Assembly: GCF_927904885.1 (NCBI RefSeq)
Contig: NZ_CAKMNW010000026.1
Location: forward strand, 1-53,466
Source of the DNA: Candidatus Nitrotoga sp. M5
GTDB taxonomy: Bacteria > Pseudomonadota > Gammaproteobacteria > Burkholderiales > Gallionellaceae
Reading direction: 5' to 3'
Length of the DNA stretch: 53,466 nucleotides
A program made the position numbers and the translations under genes. Below, one piece after another: positions 19,102 through 28,754 of the stretch. Position 1 is the stretch's first letter. Each line of letters starts with the position of its first letter. The notes under the pieces were generated by a model. It searched no databases. It was not told where the DNA came from and worked only from the letters and a program-made list of their open reading frames with translations.

Positions 19102-20379
19102 ATGAGTAGCAATTCCCCGTTGCAGGCCGTGCGTGGCATGAATGACATTTTGCCGGAAGAGGCGGGACTTTGGCTGTGGTTCGAAGATACTGTGCGTGAC
19201 TGGCTGGAAAGTTATGGTTACCGCAACATTCGTATGCCGTTGCTGGAACAAACGGCGCTATTCAAACGTGCGATAGGCGAAGTGACCGATATTGTAGAAA
19301 AAGAAATGTACAGCTTTGAGGATAGCCTCAATGGTGATCAGCTTACGCTGCGTCCGGAAGGAACGGCTTCCTGTGTGCGCGCCGCGCTGCAACACAGCCT
19401 GTTGTACAATGCGCCGCAGCGTTTGTACTACAGTGGTGCAATGTTCCGCCACGAACGTCCGCAAAAGGGGCGTTACCGTCAGTTTCATCAAATCGGTGTG
19501 GAAGCATTAGGTTTTGCTGGCCCGGATATCGATGCTGAACAAATTCTGATGTGCGCGCGTTTATGGAACAAACTGGGATTGCGCGATATCACATTGCAAC
19601 TTAATACTCTGGGTGATAAAGCTGCAAGACAGCGACATCGCGCCAAATTGATAGCCTATTTTGAGCAGCACAGTGGTGTATTGGATGCTGATGCCTCGCG
19701 CCGTTTACACAGTAACCCACTACGCATACTTGATAGCAAAAATCCGGCTATGCAAGAAATAATATTGGCCGCGCCTAGTCTGATGGAGGAGCTGGAAGAA
19801 GACGCACTTGAACATTTTGAGGCAGTTCAAAAAATCCTGCATCGTCACGAAGTGGCGTTTGAGATAAATCCACGCTTAGTGCGTGGGCTGGATTATTATA
19901 ATCGCACTGTATTCGAATGGGTTGCTACCCGTCTCGGCGCGCAGGGAACTGTCTGTGCTGGTGGTCGTTTTGATGGTCTGATTGAGCAAATTGGCGGAAA
20001 ACCTGCACCGGCCACCGGTTTTGCCATGGGTATAGAACGCTTGCTGGCACTGTTGTTGGAAGATGGTATGGAGACTCCATCAGCACCACTAGATGTATAT
20101 GTAGTGCATCAAGGTGAGATGGCAGATGGCATGGCTAGCTTGATGGCGGAGCGAATGAGAGATTTAGGGCTGCGCGTTGTGTTGCATTGCAGTGGGGGAA
20201 ACTTTAAATCACAGATGAAAAAGGCAGATGCCAGTAATGCCTTCTTTGCAGTTATTCTCGGTGACAATGAAGTGAGTACCGGGATGGCTACACTCAAATC
20301 GCTACGCGGTGGCGAACAAATGCAGGTGGCATTTGACGAATTGCCGGCCAAAATTAATGAACTGATTAAACAAGGATAG
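19102..20379 (+). CDS. hisS: Histidine--tRNA ligase
   Basis: Class II synthetase charging tRNA-His. 425 residues with N-terminal [12 protein letters not shown], motif 2 [16 protein letters not shown], the histidine-specific [14 protein letters not shown] and GGRFDGL, motif 3 GFAMGIERL, and a C-terminal anticodon-binding domain. It follows ispG after 124 bases and precedes yfgM by 5 bases. AAAGG lies upstream of ATG 19102. Confidence 0.97.
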   Translation: MSSNSPLQAVRGMNDILPEEAGLWLWFEDTVRDWLESYGYRNIRMPLLEQTALFKRAIGEVTDIVEKEMYSFEDSLNGDQLTLRPEGTASCVRAALQHSLLYNAPQRLYYSGAMFRHERPQKGRYRQFHQIGVEALGFAGPDIDAEQILMCARLWNKLGLRDITLQLNTLGDKAARQRHRAKLIAYFEQHSGVLDADASRRLHSNPLRILDSKNPAMQEIILAAPSLMEELEEDALEHFEAVQKILHRHEVAFEINPRLVRGLDYYNRTVFEWVATRLGAQGTVCAGGRFDGLIEQIGGKPAPATGFAMGIERLLALLLEDGMETPSAPLDVYVVHQGEMADGMASLMAERMRDLGLRVVLHCSGGNFKSQMKKADASNAFFAVILGDNEVSTGMATLKSLRGGEQMQVAFDELPAKINELIKQG

Positions 20380-20384
20380 AAAAA

Positions 20385-21023
20385 ATGGCGGTACTAGATT
20401 TGCAGGAACAGGAACAAGTAGATGAATTTAAGGCATGGTGGAGTGACAATGGCAAGTGGCTGTTGATAACTGTGACCTTGGTTATAGTCGGTTTCGCTGC
20501 GATGCAGGGATGGAAATTTTATACTGAAAAAAAGTTGACTGAAGCCAGTATGTTATATGGAGAACTGGAAAAACAGCTAACTAGCAACGATCCTAAGCGG
20601 ATTAATGATGCCGCGACAGCTGTGATCGACAATTATGACTCTACCGTTTACGCGCCACGAGCGGCTCTGCTGGCGGCACAGGTTAATATTGAAAGTAATG
20701 ATTTGCCGCGCGCTAAAACGCAACTAGAGTGGGTGATTAAACATGCTGAGGAAACTGGACTACAGAATGTAGCGCGTCTCAAGCTGGCCAGTGTCTTACT
20801 GGATGAAAAAAAATACGATGATGCACTTAAGCTGGTGAACCAAAAGCATGCTGAATCATTCGAAGGTTTGTATGCCGACCTTAAGGGTGACGTGTTGCAC
20901 GCACAGGGCAAGGCTGATGAAGCACGAGCCGCTTACCAGCTTGCATTAAATAAAACCGCTGCCCAGAGTCAGTATCGCACATTGATTCAAGTTAAATTGG
21001 ACGCGCTTGGAGGGGCTAAATGA
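20385..21023 (+). CDS. yfgM: YfgM-type tetratricopeptide inner-membrane protein
   Basis: YfgM is an ancillary SecYEG-associated protein that passes periplasmic clients to chaperones. The 212-residue protein has one N-terminal transmembrane segment at about 24-43 (KWLLITVTLVIVGFAAMQGW) preceded by an acidic cytosolic stretch (QEQEQVDEFKAWW), then a periplasmic TPR region (TPR_21). Its start lies 5 bases past the hisS stop, after AAGGATAG. It overlaps bamB by 4 bases, the classical hisS-yfgM-bamB-der order. Confidence 0.9.
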   Translation: MAVLDLQEQEQVDEFKAWWSDNGKWLLITVTLVIVGFAAMQGWKFYTEKKLTEASMLYGELEKQLTSNDPKRINDAATAVIDNYDSTVYAPRAALLAAQVNIESNDLPRAKTQLEWVIKHAEETGLQNVARLKLASVLLDEKKYDDALKLVNQKHAESFEGLYADLKGDVLHAQGKADEARAAYQLALNKTAAQSQYRTLIQVKLDALGGAK

Positions 21024-22162
21024 TTATTCGCACAGCCGCGTTGTTGCTACTTGCCATGTTGGCAGGTTGCTCCACTGTGTCTGGCTGGTTTAGCAGCGAA
21101 AAGACCGGCAAGGAACCAGCAGAGTTGGTCGAATTTAAACAAGCTGCTACGTTTGATGTGCGTTGGCATCAGAAAATCGGTGAGAGTGAAAATTATGTAC
21201 TGCAGCCTGCTGTAACCAGTGATGCGGTGTATGCCGCCAATGCCGAGGGTGAGTTGTTTCGACTTGATCCTGTAACAGGAAAACAAGTGTGGCGTGTCGA
21301 CAGTGGCTTTACCATTTCTGCTGGAGTAGGGGTGGGAGAGGGTTTGGTACTTGTTGGTGGTGGGAAAGGCCAATTGGCTGCCTTCGCGGCAGATGGTAAA
21401 TCACTATGGACAACGAAAGTATCCAGCGAAGTGTTGAATGTAGCACCCGTTGTCGATGGTATAGTGGTAGTGCGTACCGCTGACGGCCGCCTTTCAGGAA
21501 TAGATGCTACGGATGGCAGTCGTCTATGGCAGTATGAGCACGCGGTACCCTCGCTGATTGTACGTAGCCATGCTGGTGTTGCAGTTGAACGTGGCACAGT
21601 ATTCGCCGGGTTGCCTGCTGGTAAACTAACGGCAATTAGCTTAAGTTCAGGCATCGTCATATGGGAAACAGTCGTGTCTCTGCCGCGAGGCAACACTGAG
21701 TTGGAACGGATCAGCGACATTACCAGTTCGCCGGTGCTAGATGACGAACAGGTTTGTGCAGTGGCTTTTCAAGGGCGCGTGGCATGTTACAGCTTGTCCC
21801 AAGGTAGCTTGCTATGGAGTCGGGATCTATCCAGCGATAAGGGTATCCAGCTATTTCATAATTATCTTTATAGTACGAATACTAGTGGTGCTGTATTGGC
21901 GATGGATAAAAGTAGTGGAAGTTCAGTTTGGAAAAATGATCAGCTATTCATGCGTCAACCCACTGTACCCCAAGTATATGGAGATAATCTGGTAGTGGGC
22001 GATTATGAAGGGTATCTACATGCACTGAGCCGTGAGGATGGCAGTATGGTGGCAAGACTCAAGACCGATGGTAGCGCAATGTTGACTGCTCCGATGAAAT
22101 TTGATGGCGGTCTGCTGGTGCAAACTCAAGATGGTGGTTTGTATTCGGTTATCCTCCATTAA
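21020..22162 (+). CDS. bamB: Outer-membrane assembly lipoprotein BamB
   Basis: Lipoprotein of the BAM complex that folds outer-membrane beta-barrels. 380 residues: lipoprotein signal with lipobox LLAGC (about residue 16), then an eight-bladed propeller built of PQQ-like repeats, visible as repeated GKQVWRVDS, GKSLWTTKV, SRLWQYEH, IVIWET and SLLWSRDL blades. ATGA overlap with yfgM. A hairpin follows the gene. Confidence 0.95.
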   Translation: MIIRTAALLLLAMLAGCSTVSGWFSSEKTGKEPAELVEFKQAATFDVRWHQKIGESENYVLQPAVTSDAVYAANAEGELFRLDPVTGKQVWRVDSGFTISAGVGVGEGLVLVGGGKGQLAAFAADGKSLWTTKVSSEVLNVAPVVDGIVVVRTADGRLSGIDATDGSRLWQYEHAVPSLIVRSHAGVAVERGTVFAGLPAGKLTAISLSSGIVIWETVVSLPRGNTELERISDITSSPVLDDEQVCAVAFQGRVACYSLSQGSLLWSRDLSSDKGIQLFHNYLYSTNTSGAVLAMDKSSGSSVWKNDQLFMRQPTVPQVYGDNLVVGDYEGYLHALSREDGSMVARLKTDGSAMLTAPMKFDGGLLVQTQDGGLYSVILH

Positions 22163-22185
22163 AGAGACTTCTAAAATCTAATTTT

Positions 22186-22213
22186 GCAAGCTGCCGCTTT
22201 GCGGCTTGCTTGC
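22186..22213 (+). terminator. Possible terminator or 3' hairpin after bamB
   Basis: GCAAGC-T-GCCGC, loop TTT, GCGGC-TT-GCTTGC folds into an 11-bp interrupted stem 24 bases after the bamB stop. The downstream sequence has only a short T-rich tract, so termination efficiency is uncertain. Confidence 0.45.
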
Positions 22214-22357
22214 TTACCATCGTTTAATCGCAATGTGGCGTTACTCGAATAATTATTATCTATATATCAATAGTATACAATTCTACGGATTCTATTCGTG
22301 CCTAGAAATTTGAGTTTAAGAGGCGCTCTTAAATTTGTTCCTAATTGAAAGTCAGAA

Positions 22358-23758
22358 ATGTTACCCACACTCGTTTTAGTCGGTCGTCCCAATGTAGGGA
22401 AGTCCACTTTATTTAACCGCCTTACGCGTAGCCGTGATGCTCTGGTGGCTGATCAGCCAGGGCTCACGCGTGACCGCCACTATGGGCGCGGGCGCGTTGG
22501 AGAACGGCCATTTCTAGTGGTGGATACTGGTGGGCTGGAACCAGTCGCCAAGGACGGCATTCTGTACGAAATGGCCAAACAAACGCGGCAAGCGGTGGAC
22601 GAAGCTGACTTGGTGTTGTTCTTGGTTGATGGACGACAAGGATTGACCCCGCAGGACAGAATTATTGCCGAACAATTGCGCAAAGCTGGACGTCCGCTGT
22701 TGCTCTTGGTCAACAAGGCTGAAGGCATGCAACGTGCTGCTGTAGTCAATGAGTTTTTTGAATTGGGTATTGGTGAACCGTTGCCTATTTCTTCAGCACA
22801 TGGTGACAATGTAAGTGAAATGGTGGAGCTTGCACTGGAAGAGTTACCACCTCAGGCTGAAAATGATGAGAATCATTCTGATCAACCGAAGATGGCTATT
22901 GTTGGCCGCCCTAACGTTGGTAAATCCACCTTAGTTAATGCGCTGTTAGGTGAAGAGCGGGTAATTGCTTTCGACCAACCTGGCACCACACGCGACAGCA
23001 TCTATATTGATTTTGAACGTAATGGAAAACAATACACGATTATAGACACCGCTGGTGTTCGTCGCCGTGGCAAAGTCGACGAAGCAGTCGAGAAGTTTTC
23101 CGTAATAAAAACATTGCAAGCGGTAGAAGACGCCAATGTTGTCGTTATCGTGGTAGATGCGCAACAGACCATAACCGAGCAGGATGCGCATATCGCAGAT
23201 TTCGTTTTGCAAGCTGGACGTGCACTGGTACTAGCAGTAAATAAGTGGGATGGGCTGGACGACTACCAACGCGAGACGACTAAACGCGATCTTGATCGCA
23301 AGCTACATTTTCTCAGTTTTGCCAAATTGCATTACATCTCTGCACTCCTTGGAAATGGCGTTGCCGGCATATTGAAATCGGTGGATGAGGCTTATGCAGC
23401 GGCCATGGCCAAACTGCCTACGCCTCAGCTCACACGGGTACTTATAGCTGCCGTGGAAAAGCAGCAGCCGCCGCGCTCACAGTTTCGCCCCAAGTTACGT
23501 TATGCACACCAAGGTGGCAGCAATCCGCCACTAATCGTGATTCATGGCAGCGCGCTGGACAAAATACCGGAAAGTTACCGCCGTTATCTGGAACGAACTT
23601 TTTGTACTGCCTTCAACCTGCAAGGAACTCCACTCAGGATAGAATTCAAGGCAGGCAAAAATCCATTCGCCAATAAAACTCCCAAGCCGTTAACGGAAAG
23701 CGAGGAGCGCAGTGCGCATCGTGCTCGCATCCGTGGGCGCAGGTTGTATGGGCGTTAA
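22358..23758 (+). CDS. der: Ribosome biogenesis GTPase Der (EngA)
   Basis: Essential double-GTPase acting in 50S subunit assembly. 466 residues with two G domains: GRPNVGKST near residue 8 with DTGGLE and NKAE, and GRPNVGKST near 183 with [10 protein letters not shown] and NKWD, followed by a C-terminal KH-like domain and a basic tail ([14 protein letters not shown]). ATG 22358 gives the normal N-terminus [11 protein letters not shown]; the ribosome site is weak. There is a 195-base gap from bamB, so der may have its own promoter. Confidence 0.97.
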   Translation: MLPTLVLVGRPNVGKSTLFNRLTRSRDALVADQPGLTRDRHYGRGRVGERPFLVVDTGGLEPVAKDGILYEMAKQTRQAVDEADLVLFLVDGRQGLTPQDRIIAEQLRKAGRPLLLLVNKAEGMQRAAVVNEFFELGIGEPLPISSAHGDNVSEMVELALEELPPQAENDENHSDQPKMAIVGRPNVGKSTLVNALLGEERVIAFDQPGTTRDSIYIDFERNGKQYTIIDTAGVRRRGKVDEAVEKFSVIKTLQAVEDANVVVIVVDAQQTITEQDAHIADFVLQAGRALVLAVNKWDGLDDYQRETTKRDLDRKLHFLSFAKLHYISALLGNGVAGILKSVDEAYAAAMAKLPTPQLTRVLIAAVEKQQPPRSQFRPKLRYAHQGGSNPPLIVIHGSALDKIPESYRRYLERTFCTAFNLQGTPLRIEFKAGKNPFANKTPKPLTESEERSAHRARIRGRRLYGR

Positions 23759-23893
23759 TTCGAGCTTAACAACATATTAACTTTGTATCGATATCAATTA
23801 ATTATGTGGTGCACGCAAAAACAAGGTGCGGAGTGTTTTGCATAAATAATGTATACCGTGGTATTGATTTTTATTGACGCAACAAACTAAAAC

Positions 23894-25213
23894 ATGCCTT
23901 GTATTTTCTTACGACACGTAGTTTTGTTTCTTCTGTTCCTGTGCAGTTCAATATCACAAGCCGCCAGCATCGTTAAAGCTGACGCTGATAATTATCGTGC
24001 ATTACTTTCTCGGCTGGAGCCAGGCGATACTCTTTTGCTACAGCCCGGCGTTTACAAAAAAGGTTTACCTGTGCATCGGCTACACGGGGATGAGGACAAA
24101 CCCATCATCATTACAGGTCCGTCCAACGGCCCTCGCCCTGTTTTTGTGGCAAATCCTAGAAACAATACAATCAGCATTATTAACGCCAGTTACATTGTTA
24201 TCCGTAATTTAGAGCTTGAAGGGCAGGGCATGGCTGTGGACGGCGTTAAATGCGAAGGACACGCTGATTGGGCTCACCACATCACGCTGGAAAATCTGGT
24301 ATTTGAAGGTCATGGCAATAGCCAACAAACTGTGGGGATCTCTACAAAGTGTCCGGCGTGGAATTGGGTTATTCGAAGTAACACAATTAGGGGTGCTGGC
24401 ACCGGGATTTATCTGGGCAATTCTGACGGCACCGCACCATTTGTGGCGGGATTGATAGAGCACAATGTAGTCGTTGATACGACGGGTTACAACTTGCAAA
24501 TCAAGCATCAAAATGTGCGGCCAGAGATTCTGGGTATGCCTCTCGATCCAAGCGTCACAACCATCCGACACAACGTTTTTAGCAAAGAGAAAGGAGCCGC
24601 CACCGGAACATTCGCACGTCCTAATGTACTCGTGGGTCATTGGCCCGTCACTGGGAATGGGTCGAAAGATATCTACGAAATCTATGGCAACTTCTTCTAT
24701 CAAAACCCTACCGAATCGCTTTTTCAGGGAGAAGGGAACCTTGCCTTGTATAACAACCTTTTTGTCAGCGGCCATGGGGATGCGATCAGAATTCAGCCAC
24801 ATAATGATATTACACGCACCATACACGTTTTCTACAATACTGTTATTACCCCTGAAATCGGCATTTCAATCATATCAGGTCAGGGCAGCGAAAATTTTAT
24901 TCAACACGTTTCAGCTAATGTGATCTTTGCTTCTAAACCTGTTGTTGCCAATTCGCAGGAATCCAATAGCATTGGCAAAAGAGATGATGCTGCTGATTAT
25001 CTAGTGAATCCATTTGCCCCATTGGGCGCTATGGATCTTTATCCAAAAGTATCTAACTTGAAATCCAGACTGGTAGACACCACCTCATTTCGCGTTTTTA
25101 AAGACTGGGATATGGATTTTAACAATCGCAAGCGGAATGCACATACCCGTGGAGCGTATGGCGGAGAAGGTGTAAATCCTGGCTGGTTACCACAAATCGA
25201 ACGTAAGCCATAA
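23894..25213 (+). CDS. Secreted right-handed parallel beta-helix protein (PL6/chondroitinase-B-like)
   Basis: A 439-residue protein with a Sec signal peptide (hydrophobic FLLFLCSSISQAAS, cleavage probably after residue 23) followed by a beta-helix: short hydrophobic strands with recurring Asn/Gly turns such as SYIVIRNLELEG, ITLENLVFEGHGN and NWVIRSNTIRGAGTGIYLG. GDTLLLQPGVYKKG at the start is typical of polysaccharide-lyase-like and NosD/PbH1-type folds. I cannot identify catalytic residues, so the substrate is unknown; a periplasmic or extracellular polysaccharide is plausible. It stands alone between der and a convergent gene and is not part of the conserved der neighbourhood. Confidence 0.75.
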   Translation: MPCIFLRHVVLFLLFLCSSISQAASIVKADADNYRALLSRLEPGDTLLLQPGVYKKGLPVHRLHGDEDKPIIITGPSNGPRPVFVANPRNNTISIINASYIVIRNLELEGQGMAVDGVKCEGHADWAHHITLENLVFEGHGNSQQTVGISTKCPAWNWVIRSNTIRGAGTGIYLGNSDGTAPFVAGLIEHNVVVDTTGYNLQIKHQNVRPEILGMPLDPSVTTIRHNVFSKEKGAATGTFARPNVLVGHWPVTGNGSKDIYEIYGNFFYQNPTESLFQGEGNLALYNNLFVSGHGDAIRIQPHNDITRTIHVFYNTVITPEIGISIISGQGSENFIQHVSANVIFASKPVVANSQESNSIGKRDDAADYLVNPFAPLGAMDLYPKVSNLKSRLVDTTSFRVFKDWDMDFNNRKRNAHTRGAYGGEGVNPGWLPQIERKP

Positions 25214-25298
25214 TAATGGTCTATCCGAATCCTTAGAAGCGCTGGGCCGCCAAGGGTGATTGGAAGAATGACAAATTAAGCAGCGGGTATTTACTAAA

Positions 25299-25314
25299 GG
25301 GCACCTCTATAAAT
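25299..25314 (+). repeat. GGGCACCTC-family repeat, copy A (half site)
   Basis: GGGCACCTCTATAAAT lies between two convergent genes. It matches arms of the hairpins at 40029-40090 and 50476-50508 and the motif at 53370; no inverted partner is visible here. Confidence 0.5.
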
Positions 25315-25406
25315 ATTCACAAGAATGTTGAGAGTATTGCGTGATGGTAATGAAAGATCCTATTTGTAATTGATACGGTCTGTTGAATATGAACTACCAA
25401 ATACTA

Positions 25407-26741
25407 TCAATTCAGCTTAATAACTTTATCGTGAATGCGGCGAGTTACATACCAGACTGCCCAGAGGATTAACGGGATCATTACCCCGGTAATCAACTCA
25501 GGATGAATCGGTAAACCAGCAGCCTTGCCTGCTTTGGCTGCGTACAGTAGCAAGCTGACTACATAATATGAAATAGCGGCAATCGATAAACCCTCCACCA
25601 TACTTTGCAACCGCAACTGAAGTTCTTGTCCACGCGTAAGCTTTTCGAGTAACTGTTGGTTTTGCGACTCGGTCATTATGTCAACTCGCGTACGCAGCAA
25701 TGCGCTAGTTTGCGAAATGCGTTCAGAAAGTGAAACCATGCGTTGCGCAGTAGCTTCAACAGTTGCTATGGCTGGAGAGAGGCGACGTCCCATAAATTCA
25801 CCAATAGTTGGCGTTCCAGGGATGGCTTTTTCTCTTAACTCGGTGATGCGCTGAGTCATTATTTTGTCGTAGGCATGCGTGGCTGCAAAGCGATACATGT
25901 GTTTGACATTAGCACGTTCAATACTTACAGCCAGTGAAATTAATCGATCTAGTAATTCTTGTTCAGATGCGGCTTTTATTTCCAGCTGCGCTGTGATTTC
26001 GACTAACTGTTGCTCAGCATTTGTTAACTCGGGGGCAAGCTGTTTAGCCGCTGGCAGACTTCGCAGTGCGGCAAGGCGGTAAGTTTCGAGTTCGAGCAGG
26101 CGCTGTGAAATACGTCCAGCACGTGATTCGGATGTTTCAGTCGGCGCAATTACAAGCATGCGTTCAAAACCGCTGTAACGCAGCATAAAATCTGTAACCG
26201 CTATAGAGTTGCTATCCCTTCCGATGAGAGAAGCTACAACGGGGTTTTTACCAAACCAATTGCGTGCTAATGCAAGGGCCTCTACCGGGTGATTTAAGTC
26301 GCCATGTACCATGGCTAGCTTGATAGCAGCAAAAGTACGGCCAGGAATCCCAGCTAACCAACCTTCTGGCAGGGCTAAAAACGAATGCAATTCAGGGTCT
26401 GCTGCTCCTAATTGTGCGACTTCAGGCAAGTGTTGCACAAGCGAATAAGAAGTGAATTCGGTGTGGCGCTCCCACCTTAAGCTACAACCCTGTAGCCGCA
26501 ACCTCAGAAAGTTATCCTGCAAATGTCCAATTACGAGCGCTTCTTGACAGGGGAGTCGGCGCAAATGCTCACATTCTTGCTCAAGCGTGACACCATCATT
26601 GAAAACCGCCACATAAACCACCAACGCTGGTAAACGGATACGTTGGCTCGGGCGGGTATGCACCACGTTATGCAACAAAGCACGCTGCGGGTCGTTAGGA
26701 GGTAACACATCGCGCTGAATAAAATTACCACTCGGACTCAT
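25407..26741 (-). CDS. DUF3422 family membrane protein
   Basis: Protein of 444 residues matching the DUF3422 family, common in beta- and alphaproteobacteria, function unknown. The N-terminal region (ALLHNVVHTRP, WERHTEFTSY) carries the family hallmark motifs; the middle is helical and probably coiled-coil (residues about 200-360, many Glu/Gln/Leu). Two hydrophobic helices near the C-terminus (IAAISYYVVSLLLYAA and LITGVMIPLILWAVWYV) anchor it in the inner membrane. It is transcribed alone, convergent with the beta-helix gene. Confidence 0.8.
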   Translation of the reverse strand: MSPSGNFIQRDVLPPNDPQRALLHNVVHTRPSQRIRLPALVVYVAVFNDGVTLEQECEHLRRLPCQEALVIGHLQDNFLRLRLQGCSLRWERHTEFTSYSLVQHLPEVAQLGAADPELHSFLALPEGWLAGIPGRTFAAIKLAMVHGDLNHPVEALALARNWFGKNPVVASLIGRDSNSIAVTDFMLRYSGFERMLVIAPTETSESRAGRISQRLLELETYRLAALRSLPAAKQLAPELTNAEQQLVEITAQLEIKAASEQELLDRLISLAVSIERANVKHMYRFAATHAYDKIMTQRITELREKAIPGTPTIGEFMGRRLSPAIATVEATAQRMVSLSERISQTSALLRTRVDIMTESQNQQLLEKLTRGQELQLRLQSMVEGLSIAAISYYVVSLLLYAAKAGKAAGLPIHPELITGVMIPLILWAVWYVTRRIHDKVIKLN

Positions 26742-27173
26742 GCTTGATAACCCAATGACAAGAAATTTATTGAGTAAATTATACTAGCTCCCAATCGTCT
26801 ACACCTTCTGTAACCAAAATTTAATAAGGCTATGTTCGCGAAGTATGTTGTTAGGCTTAATACTGCTGAGACGATGGGCAGGGATTGAACCGGTTATTTA
26901 CCATCTGAAATCAGATTATCTGCTGGGACGTAACTTCCTTTAAGGGATGGTGGGCGACCAACTAAACGTCCTGATAGCTGCTGCAGCCTGGAACTTCTTC
27001 ATTAAGTGGATGAGGGATTTTATTGTTGCCTGTTTTTTAGGCACAGATAATAACCACTATGGCACAAAAAACATCATTATCTCGCTATGGCATTGCATTA
27101 AGTACAGAGGCGTAAAACAGATTAGCACTCAGGCTGCTTACGTAGCCTGATCTTAACAACAGAATCAAATAAT
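26742..27173. other. Intergenic region next to the IS481 remnant
   Basis: About 430 bases without a credible gene; a 67-codon open frame on + near 26947 has no family resemblance. CAGGCT and AGCCTG form a small hairpin at 27129-27148. The remaining part of the transposase is not found here, so this side of the insertion sequence was lost. Confidence 0.45.
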
Positions 27174-27371
27174 TCAGTGTCGACTAGGTACGCGGCGCTC
27201 GCGATTGATAAGTCCTTCTAAACCATCGGTTTCAACGAGTTCTTGATAGCGATAAAACGTGTCTCTTGATACGCCCATAATCTTGCAGGCTTTGGAGACG
27301 TTTTGAAGCTCTGAAGCAAGATTGAGCAATCCTGCTTTATGTTTAATGATTGGGTTGTTAGTATGAAACAT
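27174..27371 (-). pseudogene. Truncated IS481-family transposase (N-terminal 65 residues)
   Basis: The 65 residues match the N-terminal helix-turn-helix of IS481-type transposases: NPIIKHKAGLLNLASEL, then NVSKACKIMGVSRDTFYRYQ and a short basic stretch. Full-length members are about 300 residues or more with a DDE catalytic core; here a stop follows the HTH domain and no core is present nearby. It is therefore a remnant and inactive, though the HTH itself could still be expressed. Confidence 0.85.
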
Positions 27372-27435
27372 GAGCGTTACCTTTCTTTATGTTTGATGAC
27401 GGATTCGACACCCATATCAAACTCGGTAACGCTCA
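27371..27435 (-). repeat. Inverted repeat in the leader of the IS481 remnant
   Basis: TGAGCGTTACC (27371-27381) and GGTAACGCTCA (27425-27435) are perfect 11-bp inverted copies separated by 43 bases. In the minus-strand transcript the hairpin would end at the transposase ATG. The outer sequence up to about 27455 (GTGCATTGTCAG) probably is the terminal part of the element. Confidence 0.55.
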
Positions 27436-27543
27436 CTTTTACAAGTGCATTGTCAGATCAGATTGAGATTAGTTCAATTTATAAATAGAATCTAACTGTA
27501 TTGATTTTACATTGATTTTGTGACCTCATCGATTTTTGTAACT

Positions 27544-28188
27544 TCAGTCACAAGAAGACTCATAACCTGACTCGTTAAATTGCTTTGCAAACTTGTTTTG
27601 GATAACCACTTCATCTAGCGCTAGCTGACCCGGCCGTGGCCACGCTTCCTTTGTGCCTTTGCCAATTGCAACAAACATTGCAATTACATGGTCGTCAGGA
27701 AGGTGAATAAGCTCAGCAACTTTTTCGAAATCGAAACCATCCATGGGACATGAGTCATATCCAATCGATTTTGCGGTAAGCATTAATGTTTGCGCGGCTA
27801 TGCCACAAGATCTCATTGCCTCATCTCTTTGAACCTGATCTTTGCCTCGATAGTAATTATCGATAGCTGGAAGCATAAATTCCTGGACCTCTTTTGGGGC
27901 ATTATTCCAGTAACGACCAGGCTGCTTTTCCCATGACTTCAGGTCGGCACATAGAATAATGAACAACGACGCATCTGTTACTTGTGCTTGGCCCCAAGCC
28001 ACCTGCCTGATTTGTGTTCTTAGTTCTTGGTCAGTTATTACGACGTAGCGCCAGTTTTGAATATTGAACGCCGTAGGTGCAAGTACAGCCAAAGATAGAA
28101 GCTCGTTTACTTCTTCTTCTGTCATGCTGTGGCTGGCGTCAAAATGTTTAACTGCTCGGCGTGAACGTATTGCATCTACTGTCTTCAT
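27544..28188 (-). CDS. Nitroreductase family protein
   Basis: FMN-dependent NAD(P)H oxidoreductase of the nitroreductase fold, 214 residues. Seen: IRSRRAVKHFD at the N-terminus (FMN phosphate-binding Arg residues), the APTAFNIQNWRYVVI region, and near the C-terminus GYDSCPMDGFD and AMFVAIGKG. The physiological substrate (nitro compounds, quinones or other) cannot be told. ATG 28188 is chosen because AGGATAAACAGT precedes it and family proteins begin with this segment; the frame extends upstream to 28314 without family similarity. It is separated from both neighbours by more than 300 bases. Confidence 0.88.
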   Translation of the reverse strand: MKTVDAIRSRRAVKHFDASHSMTEEEVNELLSLAVLAPTAFNIQNWRYVVITDQELRTQIRQVAWGQAQVTDASLFIILCADLKSWEKQPGRYWNNAPKEVQEFMLPAIDNYYRGKDQVQRDEAMRSCGIAAQTLMLTAKSIGYDSCPMDGFDFEKVAELIHLPDDHVIAMFVAIGKGTKEAWPRPGQLALDEVVIQNKFAKQFNESGYESSCD

Positions 28189-28754
28189 ACTGTTTATCCT
28201 ATTTGTTTTGTATAAAAATATATCATAAGAGATGTTGCCATCCGCTTTGTGGGTACTGCTAATATCTCGAAGAATTGGCAGTCGTTTAAAGTAGCCCATT
28301 GTATATTGCATCACGGATAGCTTTTTACAGCCACCTTGGCAATCTGTGAGTGAAATATCTACCGGATAAGCCGTCTAACGCTACTCATTCGTGCGACCAA
28401 GGCTTTGGCATAGCCTTGGTGTGGATAATGATATGAGAGCTTGGGCGGGAATTGAGGTTGGCAAGTATCGATAAAAGGCTGTAGCAAAATAACTCGTATG
28501 CGTCGTTTACGGGGCTGTGCTGGAAGCATGTCAGGGCGGTGTGATCGCGTATGCTTGCTTGATTTATAATGCCATTGCTCAGACCCTTCTGATTAAGGAT
28601 GGCAGGCGAGTGCTTGCTCTCTTATCTATCTATTTGTGTACAGACGAAATCTTAAAAGTTGGCATTGACCGAGGAGCGGTGGTCAGGGATACTTCTAATT
28701 GCGCGGTTGAATTTCCTACCTTTTTTTCCTTAATTCTTTTGGTACCTTCGATTT
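28189..28754. other. Intergenic region between nitroreductase and mscS genes, with a 9-bp hairpin
   Basis: About 560 bases between divergent genes. ACCAAGGCT (28396-28404) and AGCCTTGGT (28412-28420) form a perfect 9-bp stem with a 7-base loop. An 82-codon open frame at 28517 has no recognisable features and is probably not a gene. Promoters of both genes should be here. Confidence 0.45.

Noticed and set aside
26868..26892. tRNA-like T-arm on the minus strand (GGTTCAATCCC)
   Set aside because: The flanking bases do not form a T stem or acceptor stem and no anticodon arm can be drawn.
26947..27150. 67-codon open frame on + beside the IS481 remnant
   Set aside because: No recognisable features and no ribosome site; treated as chance.
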